Assembly (NCBI GenBank): GCA_009192285.1
Contig: CM018604.1
Span: 806,001 to 870,000, forward strand
DNA length: 64,000 nucleotides
From: Morchella semilibera
Taxonomy: Eukaryota > Ascomycota > Pezizomycetes > Pezizales > Morchellaceae
Reading direction: 5' to 3'
Shown: positions 25,719-37,704 of the stretch, piece by piece
Layout of the letters: the number at the start of each line of letters is the position of its first letter
Position numbering within the stretch: the first letter of the stretch is position 1
Position numbers and translations under genes: made by a program
The notes under the pieces: model-generated
Databases searched by the model: none
Told to the model about the DNA's origin: nothing
What the model saw: only the letters and a program-made list of their open reading frames with translations

Positions 25719-26845
25719 TCCAATGGTAGTTGGATCCAGCATAGCATGCATGTATAAACTAGGGCGTTTTGGTTTTGATTTTGTCTAATTTTTTGTGTCT
25801 TTTTGGCCGTAACTGGAAAGGCGCATTTCTGGAGTTTGGGGATCGGAGTTTTGGGGGTTTCAGTTTCTATGAGATCTGATCTATCGGTTAGGTACATGTA
25901 GCTGCTATGTATTATAGGTCGGTACCGATCTTAGCTGTGCATCATAAATGCATGTAATTATGTGTTCCATGCTGCTGGGTCGATTCGTCAACGGCTTAGG
26001 CTGCGCGTGCGGAGCAGGCGCCGGTGAGGCGAAGCAGAGGAGCGGCGTCGAGGTGCCTTGTTCGCATAGCCTTAGAATTTTAAAAGAAGTGAGATGTGTG
26101 GGATGAAGTACTTTAGTGATTTTGGAGATTTTTTGACGTGAGTTTCTTACTTTTAGATTAGTTATCTAGATGGCACGAATTCGTTAGAGATAGAGGGGTG
26201 TGCATGAAGGATGAGAGAGACAGAGTGGGAGAGCCTCCAAGGGAGAGCCTCCGTGGGAGGTGGCATTTCGAACTGCCCTAGATTTCATGGATGAGCGTCA
26301 GGAGTCTTTGGTAGTATCTGCTGTTAATAAACAACGTCTAAGTGGCTGGTAGGTTCGACTAAATTGAACCCTAACCCTGATGGCTCATGCATAGGTCATC
26401 ACTCGAGCTTGTCATAATAAAAATTCTAATTGCAACTAGCTAACAGCTTCGGAGAATAAATAAATTCTGTATGATCTAGTCAAAATTCAAAACGTTATAT
26501 CCGCTTGTTTTATCCTATAGGTCGCTTTCTAATTGATTTCATGTGTCGAGAGCTTGTGGCCCAAGACTACATGTACTCTACATGTATCTACATGCATGTA
26601 TACATGTAATGTACATGTAGGTATCGAAGCTAGGCCTAGGTATGTGCATGTACATGTAGCTCTAACTAGGACTTGAGGGCCTGCAGCATTGTTTGGGAAG
26701 GGAGCTATGTGCTAATGTTATGTGTATATGTGTGTAATGTCAATACTGAATGTATTTCAGCAAATGGATTTAACGTCCAGACCCCACAACAAAGCTATAT
26801 GGGGGTACACGTACAGGGTGCCCAACAGTTATGTAAACACTCTAT
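25719..26845. other. Intergenic with GC-rich patch and TACATGTA cluster
   Basis: A ~70-bp GC-rich patch (about 25990-26060) stands out in AT-rich surroundings. A 12-bp unit GGGAGAGCCTCC occurs twice in tandem at about 26228-26251. At 26565-26660 five TACATGTA palindromes lie within 100 bp. No gene is evident on the plus strand; the 143-codon open frame at 26673 lacks an ATG near its 5' end. Confidence 0.5.
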
Positions 26846-27310
26846 TTACGACCAACCATACCCCCTCATCCTTCCCTTGAACCCGGTACCGGACCGCGAA
26901 CTGACACCCGTTACACGCCACATGGACATCCTTTTCTCGAAGCAGCCCCCACCACAGGACCACTTCCGTAGTGGCTTGGGTACCAGACCCTTCGACCTTT
27001 CTTCTGAAAATGTCAACACAGCCTGGCTAGGCTTGTTGGACGCTAAATTGAAGCGACCGAAGATTATTTGCGAGCACTTGCAGCGGCAGCAGGCAAAGCG
27101 GTAGTCTTTGCGAACGTCCAGTAGAACCCCTTTGGTGTTGGGTTCCATGAGCGTGATAGAGTCAAGTGTGTTCGAGGGTGAGTGTGGAATCTTGCGTCCT
27201 TTATGGGCTCTGTGACGGCCACTGGGCGGGCGCTGATGGGTACTGTGTTTTCTGAGTGTGGGGATATTGGGGTCTATGTTTGAGGACCGTGTAAGCATTC
27301 GAAGTTCCAT
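26846..27310 (-). CDS. Possible Cys-containing small protein (doubtful)
   Basis: An open frame of 154 residues starts at an ATG in a good A-rich context (AAAAAAAATGGAA). It is basic and has two Cys groups that could bind zinc: FACCRCKCSQIIFGRF around residue 80 and WSCGGGCFEKR about 40 residues later. The frame also extends upstream to 27514. I do not recognise it. A chance frame is quite possible, because the opposite strand is also open over much of it, but the clustered cysteines and unusual length in AT-rich DNA make it worth listing. Confidence 0.3.
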   Translation of the reverse strand: MELRMLTRSSNIDPNIPTLRKHSTHQRPPSGRHRAHKGRKIPHSPSNTLDSITLMEPNTKGVLLDVRKDYRFACCRCKCSQIIFGRFNLASNKPSQAVLTFSEERSKGLVPKPLRKWSCGGGCFEKRMSMWRVTGVSSRSGTGFKGRMRGYGWS

Positions 27311-30030
27311 TTTTTTTCCAGCTTGTTTAATCGATATACAGACTAAATTAGAAGATATAAATTGTAATTGGCGCTGTTTAAGAAAGTGATGGTTGGCCCT
27401 CTGGACCTCAAATGTTGCCGTTATAAGCCCTCTATTCTGAAGGATTGACGATTCAAGATATCTACATGGACGTGGTATCTTGAAGCATACATTTATGGGG
27501 CTAGTGGCACACAATCCTGTCCTGTTTCAAGTTTTGATTTATGTTATTACACTAGGCATGTTGACAGATGGGCCGTGTGCAGTTTGAGCATAAGTTTGAA
27601 ATTGGCTTTTCTTTGATACATATAGTTTACCACGAGTTGGGTAAGAATTGAGGGATCTGACAAGTGGAATGAGGGGAGTGAGATTATAGTTATTATTTAC
27701 CACATTACTGTCATTTTTTTTGATACTAGGACCTGATGACCCCCGAACGTTCGACGTGAAAACAGAAATATTCAGGTCCTTTCTCTCGTCTTATATATCT
27801 AGCGTGGGTCACCCGACGCTATAATATCGTCAAATATGAACCGGAAAGCTAAGTTGTAAGTACGGCTACCCACTATAAGACATATTTCAATCCTTTCCAT
27901 GGAAATCACTGTATTCAAGAGGTATAGGTCTGTACGGTGTGAACGTAGTTGGTTGGCGGTCTTTGAATCCTCATACGAATCCTCGTATAAATTTCGTGTT
28001 TCGTTTGCTGTGAATCCCCAATCCAGCTGGTGCAGTTTCAGCATCTCTTTGTCATAGACCGGGGGATTTATCCCGATCAGCAGATCTAGACTAACCCGCA
28101 CATGCAAACTGCATTACAACGCCCGTATCCACCAGGTAGGTCCGGAACAGACAAGGAAAAACTGGATGGAGTGGTCTGGTCTTGAGTTTGGACACGTAAG
28201 AAGGGTGCTGGCTGCGCTCTATCTGTCGGGTAGGCCGGTTGATATAGGTAGGTATGGCCATATTACTATGCGCCTTTGGAAGCAGGCTCCCATAACCATG
28301 GTCATGGAGCTAGAACTTCCTTCAGCAGCATCAGTCCCTACAAGTGTTGCCTTTTGCCTCTCCTCTTGTTCTTTGAATGTGTTGCCGCGTACGTAGCTGC
28401 TAGTTACCCGTTATCATTTAAGGCTCGTAGGCATGAGGTATCGAGATTCTCAGACTGGGTGGGGAGAGAAGGGTTTTTAAAGACATCCATACATCATAGT
28501 TACCGGTTCCGGTTCGACTAGCATACAACCAGGCATTAATTACATGTATTCCTAGAGTTTCGAGTGTCGATAGCGACCTGCAGGTATGCGTCAGACCTTT
28601 CTTTTCCTTCCCCGTATCTTTGAGGAGACACGACGGCCACGCATAACACCTATTTTTTCCTTTTTTTCCTTTTTTTTTTTTTTTCTTCCCTTCCGGGTCC
28701 CTTTTTTTTTTTGCCTCTCCAACGAGCGGAGTGTGACGCAGGCTCTTTTTTATTCCTTTCGTTTACGAGTAAGGGTTCCCTGGTAGAGGAGTAGTTTGGT
28801 GGTAAGAGATATTTTTTGAGGGGAAGGTGGTGGATTGTGTAGCTAGGTATATGTACTCTAGCTGGTGTGGAGTATGCACGACCACTTTCTTGCACTGCGG
28901 CTCAAAATATCCACGCGCTCTCGCCTTCAAGCTATGCAATGCATATATATGCAGGCGAATTATAATACCACCTAGATCAAATACATACCTTGTCGGTTAT
29001 CAATCTCAGCCTCCTCCTCCTACTCACCAAAACTCATAAGGTACATGTAGTTGGTTGGTCTGTTTTGAAAAGCCACCGAACTGTTAATTCTGCTTCGCAC
29101 AATGAAATTTAAAAGTACATACTAAGCGCCAGCTGAAATGAAATTAGACTATTCCTCCCCTCCCCCCCCCCCCCTTAAAAATGTTCCAACGCAAGCTTCT
29201 AAGACACTTCTCCGCACAAATTAAGAGGGAAGAAAAGAGGGATGTACGTGCGGGGAGCCTCACGCCTAGGTGCGCCTCATCTGCATTCATTCACATTGTG
29301 CTTGCGCACTCTCTCCTCCGAGCCCTGCAATCATACTCATGATCACTTATATGCCAGGGACTCATGAACAGTCAGAATCATAGGCTTAGGTTTTTTTCTC
29401 GGCAAGTACATAAAAACTTCTCTTGCATGTTGTCTCCTTATTCACTTCTTCCTCTTTTAATTCAAACCCCACATTGCCGGTCACTTACTGCGTACGTTTG
29501 TTCTTATGTGTTAAGACACTTCATCATTCAATCCAAATAGATAAACAAACGCACACATCCACCTCAATTACCGCCACTTGTACCCTGAGTGAATAAGAAG
29601 GCCCGGGAACTGAAAAAAACAAGGGGGAAAAAGCAAGGCCAACAGGAACCCAAATTACACGGGCTAAAGAACTAAACGGAGAGATACCTGCATCGATGCT
29701 CGACATGTAGGTGCAGTTTCGAAACGGCTACTATCACCAACGAATACCATAAAGAATTTCTTTCAAAAAAAAAACCTCCTAGCTAGTAGCTGCCAACACT
29801 CTCTGCCTTGTTTATATCAACCCTCGGCCAACCGGTACATGGGCTTAAGAAGGCCCTGATAATCACTCGTGTTCAACTAGGCAGCAGCAATATTATCCTA
29901 AAGTCAACGGCAACAGAAACACAAAACTAGACCCACAGAGAGAAAATCTCTGTTTTATTCTTTTTTTCAGACCTAAAATTCGTCAAGCTGCACCCCTGTT
30001 ATATTGAAGAAAAACCAAAACGATAAGAAA
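27311..30030. other. Intergenic, no convincing gene
   Basis: Contains long T runs (28660-28710), a 13-base C run (29162-29174), TACATGTA sites near 28536 and 29041, and a pyrimidine-rich leader before 30031. Short frames show no domain. Confidence 0.5.
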
Positions 30031-30504
30031 ATGTGTCAGTACGAGCTTTGGGTCTACCAAAAGTGCTTCTCTTCTTCGCCCCCGCATCTCCCCCACCAAC
30101 CACACCGCACCTATTTCCGCGTAGCAAAATGCCTGAGTTCTCCGCATTGTTCACCCCCTGCGGCTCGAGCAGACTTAAAATCTACCCCCGAGTTGCCAGT
30201 GCAGCTACGGGACCGATACTGTACAACCTGTTTTGAAGCACTCCATAACTCCATGGGTACTAGCGGCGATAGCTGTTGGCCATGTGGAGAGGAAAATTGG
30301 CCCGATGAGAGACTATGCAAAGGGATGAAAGTCGTTGATCTAGAAGGATGGAATGGGATGGACCGAACAGTAGAATTGGATAGTAATGGTACCATGGTGG
30401 ATGCGGGCGCGAGAAGTAGAAGGCTAAAGTACTTGGCAAGAAACTGGAAGGGGTGGAGTGATTGGGGCGGGATTGACGGGAGAATGTTTGGGGGCATCTC
30501 ATGA
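30031..30504 (+). CDS. Probable small Cys/His-containing protein, unknown function
   Basis: A single open frame of 157 residues starts at ATG 30031 (MCQYELWVYQKC) after a CT-rich leader and A-rich context. It opens with MC.YE.WVY.KC and then has HRTYFRVAKCLSSPHC, RYCTTCFEALHN and DSCWPCGEENW, several CxxC-like pairs with His that could bind metal. The C-terminal half is charged with repeated Gly/Trp (NWKGWSDWGGIDGR). The opening resembles a class of small fungal hypothetical proteins beginning with MC and aromatic residues; that is a memory of style, not a family assignment. The minus strand is also open here, so the call is moderate. Confidence 0.5.
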   Translation: MCQYELWVYQKCFSSSPPHLPHQPHRTYFRVAKCLSSPHCSPPAARADLKSTPELPVQLRDRYCTTCFEALHNSMGTSGDSCWPCGEENWPDERLCKGMKVVDLEGWNGMDRTVELDSNGTMVDAGARSRRLKYLARNWKGWSDWGGIDGRMFGGIS

Positions 30505-33500
30505 TTGATATTTCCTTCTTTTTTTCTTTGTCTCTTGATCTTCCACTTCACTTTCGTCTGTATTCCTTTTGTACCCCCGCAAGTAACCTATATAGTCCTC
30601 TTAATTGCCCGCCGGCAACGAAACATTTTCTTATGTCGTTAGAATATTATACACACCAATCCTTAGTTCCTTATATCAATAAATTCTCCCTTTATAGTTT
30701 CAACAACCGCGGCACTGCCCAGAGCCATTGACGCAGTGCCAAGACCAAGCACTCCCTCGTTGACGAGTGATGTCCCATGATTTAGCCCCACCTCTCTGAC
30801 ACAATCTTAATTCCCTCCATGTCATGGAAGAATCACATAGAATACGGAGGTCTCCTTCAGAGTTAATTTCCGTGCAGCACAATATTTCGGGTGGGAAGAT
30901 AAGTTCCGAGGGGAGAAGAATCATATGTGCAAATTATGCACATGCTTCTAATTGATCGTGATCAAGGGGAAGTAACCTCATCCGGTCGTATACTAAACAC
31001 AACGTATTTGTAGGTAGGTGGAGAAACATCTCAATCCGGTCTTTTCAGAGCTCCCGAAACGAGGGAAGCTAGGGAGGTGAGATCGTTGACTGGCCGGGTA
31101 GCACGTAGTACCAGCTAATATGCCAGGCCAATCAATCAATCTCGCAAATATCGAACCCCTTTTTGTAACCCAAACCTAAACCATCCTTCTAGTCGCACAA
31201 TTATGACGTGAGTGAGTTTGACAGCTTTTGTATAACCATCGCTATCCTAGATTGGAGTATTGATGTCCGATCTTGTGATATTTTTCCTCCTTCCGTATCA
31301 TTTTCGCTCTGGAAATCGCGAGATAGAAACGTGCATGAGGACTCCGAACCTCTAGTTCATTATGCTTATTACCCTAGGTTATTGTTTGTGCCACTTAGTG
31401 GTGGGTGCTACATACATGAGGTTTTTTCTTTCTTTCTTTCTTTCTTTTTTTTCCCTTCGCAAAGTGCGGCCCAGTTCACGACATCTGTGAACAGGGGCTA
31501 CGCTGCAGAGTGAAAATTTCGCGATCTGATGAACCATGCAACCCTAACGTAACCCCCATCGATGGTTAACATATAGATACATGTATGTACATAGATTGTG
31601 ACTAAGCGATCGTTGAGGGGAGGAGTTTTTCCTTAGTGCACGGAAGTTGAGGCCGAGGAGTACCGGTACTCGTGTAATCGTTGGGTGAGCTAGGATAGCC
31701 TTTGTATGAGGATGACTGTCTTTAGAGGCCAATTACACTTCATGTACGGTCCAGGGGTCCCTAAAAGTGATGCAACGGCTTGGGATTACACTATTAGGTG
31801 AGGCCTTAGTAAATTCACAACCACCTTGATTTCTTCTATTTAAATACTCTTTATACTCTGTTTACTATGTACACGATATATTGTTGCTTCATTAGCTATA
31901 GGGCTACAATTGGGTCGCACGTGGTTGAAATCGTGAGTTGTAAATCGAGTCGTTGCATCACTTTCTGGCATCCCTGGACCGAATATCCTAGGCGGACTCA
32001 TGCGAAATCACTCGGCTTGCAATTGGGTAAGTACGTACTGCGTACTCAAGGCCTTTGGTCGCTCGCCCACAAATGTCAGTGCCTCGTGTGTGTAGTAGTT
32101 AGTAGAGTAAATTTGATTGACCTACGCACTCAGAATTATGAGCTAATTGAATCGTATAAGCCCGTGGGTTTCTTCTTTTGTTGGTCAGCCAATATTGGGC
32201 GTCCGTTTATGCCTTGCATACTAGCTAACTAGATAAAAGTAGTCAGACTCGGTGGATTCCAATTGCCTACACTATTAAAGTCAACCTTCTGCTTGAGCCA
32301 CAACCTTAAGCTATATTCTATTAGCTCTCTGAATCATATCATAATACAAAATCAAATGCTAGTAAGGAAAGCTTTGGTCGCCAAGTGGTTTCTTCCTGAT
32401 ATACCTACCTACTTCCATCTCGTGCGCGTCGTTTAGTACGAGCCACTACAGCGTCCTCTAATAATACTGGACACAGTGTAGGGGCTCATGACAGCCCATA
32501 GCCACCACCTCTGCTGAACCTCTTCCTGGTACAAATACCCGTACCTTCAACACACAAAAAACACACAAAAGCAACAGCCTCTGGCTGCAAGTACTGTCAA
32601 GTATTTGAATCTGGTATGTATACATGTATTCATGGTTGAGCTGTACTAGTACACATTGCAAATTCATTAGTTGCTGACTCAGCCAAGAAACATCCTAAAA
32701 TATTTACTACAGCTCGCCAATATCTATTGGTCAATGTGCGATGGTTGACTTCGGAATATTGCAGTTTCAGCCTGGCGGGAACTTAAAAAAAGTTTACAAG
32801 GCTCAAACGAGTAAGAATAACGTTCCCATGTGTTTTCGGCCCATATTTCGGTTATTTACCAGGCACTGGCAAAAAAGTCCATGCACTGTAAGAAATGTAG
32901 TGCCGCCAAGACGTCAGTACGTCCGGTATTTATACATACATGTAATCTGATATTTATTTGACCCTGCTTCTTGCTACATATTAATTTTGCAACTGTAGAC
33001 ACGTGCACCTTTCTGGTAACCTCGCCAGAGCCCTCACAAACTTTGAGATGCACGTTATGGCCCAACAGTCTCATTTTCGTATATTCCGGGGACGAAACCG
33101 GAAGGCTCAGCACCACGAGGCAAGTAGATAGGGGTCCTGAGTGCAGCCCCAGGGAAACGTGGCTCATTACCAAGAACAAACGTCCTATCAGCCGACCGCA
33201 ACTACATAGTCATCAACAAGGTTATGTTGCGCCTTATGTTGCGCCTAAGGTTGCTTGTTTCATTACTGGGGTAGTGATGATTATCTTCGGAGAAGCCACA
33301 AAGAACCACATAGAAGCTACACAATGCACCAATCACACAAGCGACAAGCATGTACTAGCGACAAGCTGTGATCAAAGAGGCTCTGGCGTGAATCGTGGGC
33401 CAATGTACATGAAGGTGGTGCTTCACCAGAGAAGGGAAGTTTCGGTGGGGTATAGCTCTACGAATAGTAGTTTCCGTTAGTGCTTCACAAGAGGATATGT

Positions 33501-35337
33501 GAGGTATCTTAAAAGTCAAGGGGGCGAAATGTGCAAAATCAAAGCTACATGTAGTGCCAAGTACAGGGAGGGTATGTTACTTTCTTGTTGCTTGAAAAGA
33601 CACGTTCCTCGGAAGCAGGGATGGACTAAAGTAATAAGATCTGCCAGAAATCGGAAGGCCAAGAGATATATCTTTTCAAAGACGGCTAGGATCCTATAGT
33701 TTAGCGGAAAGGGTTCCCCGGGAACGTGGTGCCTGCTGGTTTCAGGAAAAACGATTTGGGAAACCACTGGGCCTGGAATGCCTGCATAAGATACAGACGT
33801 AGTCCATCCTCTAACCTTTTAGGGTATCGCTCAATCAAGGCGTGAGAGATTGTCCTGGCCATGGGCTGGCTTAAGAAGATTCTGTTGGGAAGAAACAAAA
33901 GACTAAGTAAGTTTTCCTTTTTGTCACCAAATCATACTTGTAGAGTACTTATGCTATTTTCGGGAACGGCTAGGTCATGTATAGGCTAGTTTATGAAGAA
34001 GTCCCCTAATCTTTGGTATGCAAACCTGGTCGTGTTCAGAAACGTCATAAAATTGGTAGGTCCCAGTCTCTAATGGGTCGATCTTAGGATCTAGGACAGA
34101 AAGCCCCAGTTGAAACCTTCTATGATTATATATGTATATACACTTTGTCAATGGTGCATATACCACACGGTTTATCCTTGCTACGTCCGGCCGGAGAAGC
34201 AAAACATAACCAAACAGTCGCAGGCTATGTGGTGCGAGTGATAGCGTATGATTGTATGATCTGCAAGGATTTGGGCTATGGTGTTGTTTGATATGCAAGC
34301 TGATCCATTAGTCTAGGCTTCGCGGGGTCGGGATGATATATTACAGGGGGCGACGCAGTTGTGGATGTTGGAGCGTGGGGAGTTTGAATACGGTATCCCG
34401 GGGGTATATCCGGGGTGCAGTTGGCTTTTTTGCGTGTGTTGTTCGCTTTTCTGCGGCCCCGGAAAGAAGTTAGTATACCAGCGATCGAAACTAGACGTTC
34501 AGATCATAGCTAATATCTTCAGTGTAGCGCCCCCCAAATATCCCTACAACTGGAGAAGCGTAATGTAGCGACATCAATCCCGCGATCCGCGGACGTATCA
34601 CTCATTTATTCGAGTGTAAAGTTGTAATTGGAGAGGCGGGACGTTTGGTCTTGTCCTAGAACCTCTAGATATTCGTCGAATAAACCTACTAGGAGGACTA
34701 GTCGGGTACATGTTTCCCAGTGCCCATACTTGGAGGCCTTTTAGGTATCAATACCGGCCTAATTACCTGCTGCCATCGCCGATAGACCGTTGGGAACTGT
34801 AAATGATTAGTAGCCTGCAAACCGTCAAATTCATTTATAGAAGATCTCTGATTAGCATTGGATTAGCGTGGCCGACATGTGGCCGACGAGTCGAGCTATC
34901 CAAGATCTCGACATTTGTTTCAGGCTCTACGAGCCTAGGGGTCGGAACGAGCTTTGTCAAGATAGACCGAGCTAATGGATGATGGCTGTGCTTGTAACGA
35001 GAATTTCCAGAAGTCTAAGGAGCATACGCAAGGACTATAGGTCTTCTGGTTGTCGGCCTCAATGTTATTCTCAAGAACTTTGTCCACATTCTGTAAGACT
35101 GGTTAGATTAAGCTATTGATAAGACTCAACTTGAGCTAAGTCGCACTTGGAGTAGCCTGCATAACCGGGAAGGATAAGAAACCAGTTGCAACCGACATGA
35201 AGTATTGTTGTATACCAGTATCTTATTCTATAATGTGTATGTACCTTCGAGTCCACTTATCCTCGACCGGATTTATGAAAACTTTAGCGCTGTATGTCTG
35301 TTAATGAATATTCGACTTTTTAAGATATCATGTCAGT

Positions 35338-35401
35338 CACGAACAAGTGTCCTGTTCGTGAGCGTCGATACCTGGTCATTGTAATATCTGTCCTGTTCGT
35401 G
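35338..35401. repeat. Direct and inverted 13-bp repeats TGTCCTGTTCGTG
   Basis: TGTCCTGTTCGTG occurs at 35348-35360 and again at 35389-35401. CACGAACA (35338-35345) forms a short hairpin with the first copy. A TATATATA stretch follows at once. Arrangement like clustered protein-binding sites or a decayed element end; function unknown. Confidence 0.5.
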
Positions 35402-35921
35402 GTTATATATATCGATAACTAATTAGACTCTTCATCCATCATTCAACCAGCTCACCAAACAGTCTCATTTCTATTTCCGCAACATTTGCTGTCGATATTG
35501 GGAATCGAGTGACGGGGAGTGATTCACCACACACACGATCATTATCACGTTTATTGCAGCCCACCCCGACAGTACAATACATACTGTTATAGCAACCTAG
35601 TCAATTGATCATGAGATAAAATTGGCATTGAGTCCTAGGTACGGTTATTCTATTTACTCTGGGGGTTCTTTTATTCTCTTGATGGATATCGATAATAATG
35701 ATGATGCACAGGTTCACCACTCTGGCAGGAGGCTTAAGGTTAAAAATTTCTGTTTGATATCGCGATAGAGTACTTGCTTTAGTTTTTACTCTAGATACGA
35801 GCAGTCGGGATTGTTCGCTTTTTGGGCTGCACCGTTCTGCTGCAGGGCTTTTGGCGGGGGAGGGGTAGTTTCAAGTACTTTTCGAGCACGGACCAAGTGC
35901 TTAATTTTCTCAACGACCACA

Positions 35922-35947
35922 AACCTCAACCTCAACCTCAACCTCAA
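35922..35947. repeat. (AACCTC)4 microsatellite upstream of FSF1
   Basis: Four hexamer units ending about 65 bp before the sideroflexin ATG, followed by C-rich leader sequence; probably in the 5' untranslated region. Confidence 0.85.
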
Positions 35948-36010
35948 TTTACCTCCATCTCCACTCTGCCAATTTCCCCCGCCCCCCACACCCCCCTCCT
36001 CAGCTTCGCC

Positions 36011-37162
36011 ATGTCCTCCTCAATCCCTGGAACCCGTGATCTCCCCGTCTCTCGTTATGATCTCAGCACATACTGGGGTCGCGTCCTCCACTCTGCGGAC
36101 CTCTGTGATCCACGGTAATTTACTCCTGCCCCCCGCTCTAACTCGTACTTGCGTGCTTACACCTCCAGCACACTCTTTACCTCTGCCTCCACCCTCGAAG
36201 CCTCCAAGTCCCTTCTTGCACAATACAAAAATGGCCTTCTTCCCGCCACCATGACGCCCGACCTCTGGGCAGCCAAGAAGCTCTGCGACTCGACCCTGCA
36301 CCCTGACACGGGCACACCTGTCTTTCTCCCCTTCCGCATGAGCTGCTTCGTCTTTAGCAACCTGGTCGTCACAGCCGGTATGCTACAGCCAAACCTCACC
36401 ACGCGCGGAACCCTCGCATGGCAGGTCGCAAACCAGACCCTTAACGTGCTTATTAACACCTCAAACGCCAACAAATCCTCTCCGCTAGGTCCAGCACAGC
36501 TCGCAGGTAGCTTTGCACTCGCTGTTTCGGCGAGTTGTGGTGTCGCAGTGGGGCTCGGCAGGGCTGTCGCGAAGCTCAATGTCGGTGCGGGAACGAAGGT
36601 GCTTCTGGCTAGGTTGGTGCCATTCGCAGCGGTCGCGTCGGCAGGTGTGTTGAATGTGGCATTGATGCGCGGCGGGGAGATCCAGAATGGAATCGATGTG
36701 TACCCAGCAAAGGCCCCGGCTAAGGTTAAGACGGGCGCGGCGGAGCAGCTGGAGGAGGAGGCGCCAAAGGAGAGTCTAGGGAAGAGTAGGAAGGCGGCGG
36801 TGATTGCGGTCGGGGAGACGGCGGTCAGTCGGGTGCTGAATGCGACACCGATAATGGTCGTGCCGCCGTTGATACTCATGAGGTTGCAGAGGAGCGCATG
36901 GCTGAAGAGAAGACCGGCGTTGGTCACGCCAGTTAATATTGGTATGTTTTTCCCTCCCTATTTTTCACAAATCAATTATAGATCTAGACTAACACTGGTT
37001 TTTAAAAAAATAGGTCTCATCTTCGCAACATCCATCTTTGCGCTCCCCCTCGCACTAGGCGCATTCCCGCAGCGCCAGGCGGCGAAGGCGACGTCCCTAG
37101 AGAAGGAGTTCTGGGACAAGGGCGGCGAGAGCGGTATGGTGGAGTTCAACAGGGGAATCTAG
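36011..37162 (+). CDS. FSF1: Sideroflexin, mitochondrial serine/amino-acid carrier (FSF1)
   Basis: Exons 36011-36114, 36169-36941 and 37014-37162 join in phase into 341 residues, close to the usual ~320. Family landmarks are the N-terminal LPVSRYDLSTYWGRVLH, DPRTLFTSASTLEASK across the first junction, and HPDTGTPVFLPFRMSCFVFSNL, the sideroflexin HPDTGE-type signature, with Thr-Pro in place of the common Glu-Lys. Several hydrophobic helices follow, and near the end comes PVNIGLIFATSIFALPLALG across the second junction. Sideroflexins sit in the mitochondrial inner membrane and move serine and related amino acids for one-carbon metabolism. An insert rich in Glu/Lys (AAEQLEEEAPKESLGKSRK) lies between helices and is longer than in many relatives. 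It converges with the Zn2Cys6 gene 540 bp downstream. Confidence 0.92.
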
Positions 37163-37704
37163 ATGAGATACGTAACACACCTCCTGCTAACTGCAGTGTT
37201 TTTGTGGTCTGGTTGAAAGCATAGCATAGCATAGCATCTATAGACTTATACCATTTTCCTTTGCTTCCTTCCGTACCTTGACGCTTTTTCTTTCACATAG
37301 ATCTAGGAGGCGTTTTTATCGGTTTTTCTTCTTTTAGTTCTGGTGTAGATATTGATGCCCGCAAACATGAAGTGGCGTTGTCTATTTTCTGCAGAATTGT
37401 CATTGGCCCTCCCTATTTGGTTTGGATATTCTCTGAAAATGCACACAGCAGCCGGGGAAGAAAGAGGAACCAAACGAATAGTGCGGAAGGCCTTTCGGCT
37501 TCAATAAACTAAATTTGTAGTAGAGTAGAGTTCGTAGAGTACATCAGCATTTGATACACATAAAACGCATTCCCACAAACTGGACCAGAGATGATAGAAA
37601 GACACAAAAATACGAAAACAAGAACACCCATCCTTGTTATTAGAAAACAATAATACATAACCCCCCCGGCCCCAATCAGCCCATCAATACAAAAAAAAAA
37701 GGCC
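37163..37704. other. Shared 3' intergenic region of FSF1 and the Zn2Cys6 gene
   Basis: 540 bp between two convergent stop codons. It carries a four-unit AGCAT repeat at 37218-37237 in the presumed FSF1 3' untranslated region, T-rich stretches, and no gene. Confidence 0.7.

Larger units (their letters stand above)
30505..36010. other. Intergenic region, no gene seen
   Basis: Holds a (CTTT)n microsatellite (about 31426-31450), a 12-bp tandem duplication TTATGTTGCGCC (33220-33243), TACATGTA sites (near 31577, 32622, 32936 and 33547), the TGTCCTGTTCGTG repeats at 35338-35401, and an AACCTC repeat (35922-35947) just before FSF1. Open frames such as 32971-33480 lack an early ATG or domain. No transposon protein was seen. 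Confidence 0.5.

Noticed and set aside
26360-26385. Telomere-like CCCTAACCC
   Set aside because: Only about two units, so chance is sufficient.
26673-27104. 143-codon plus-strand frame
   Set aside because: Starts with a non-ATG codon and overlaps a longer minus-strand frame with a good ATG context.
32971-33480. 169-codon plus-strand open frame
   Set aside because: No ATG near its start, no domain, and a composition typical of chance translation.
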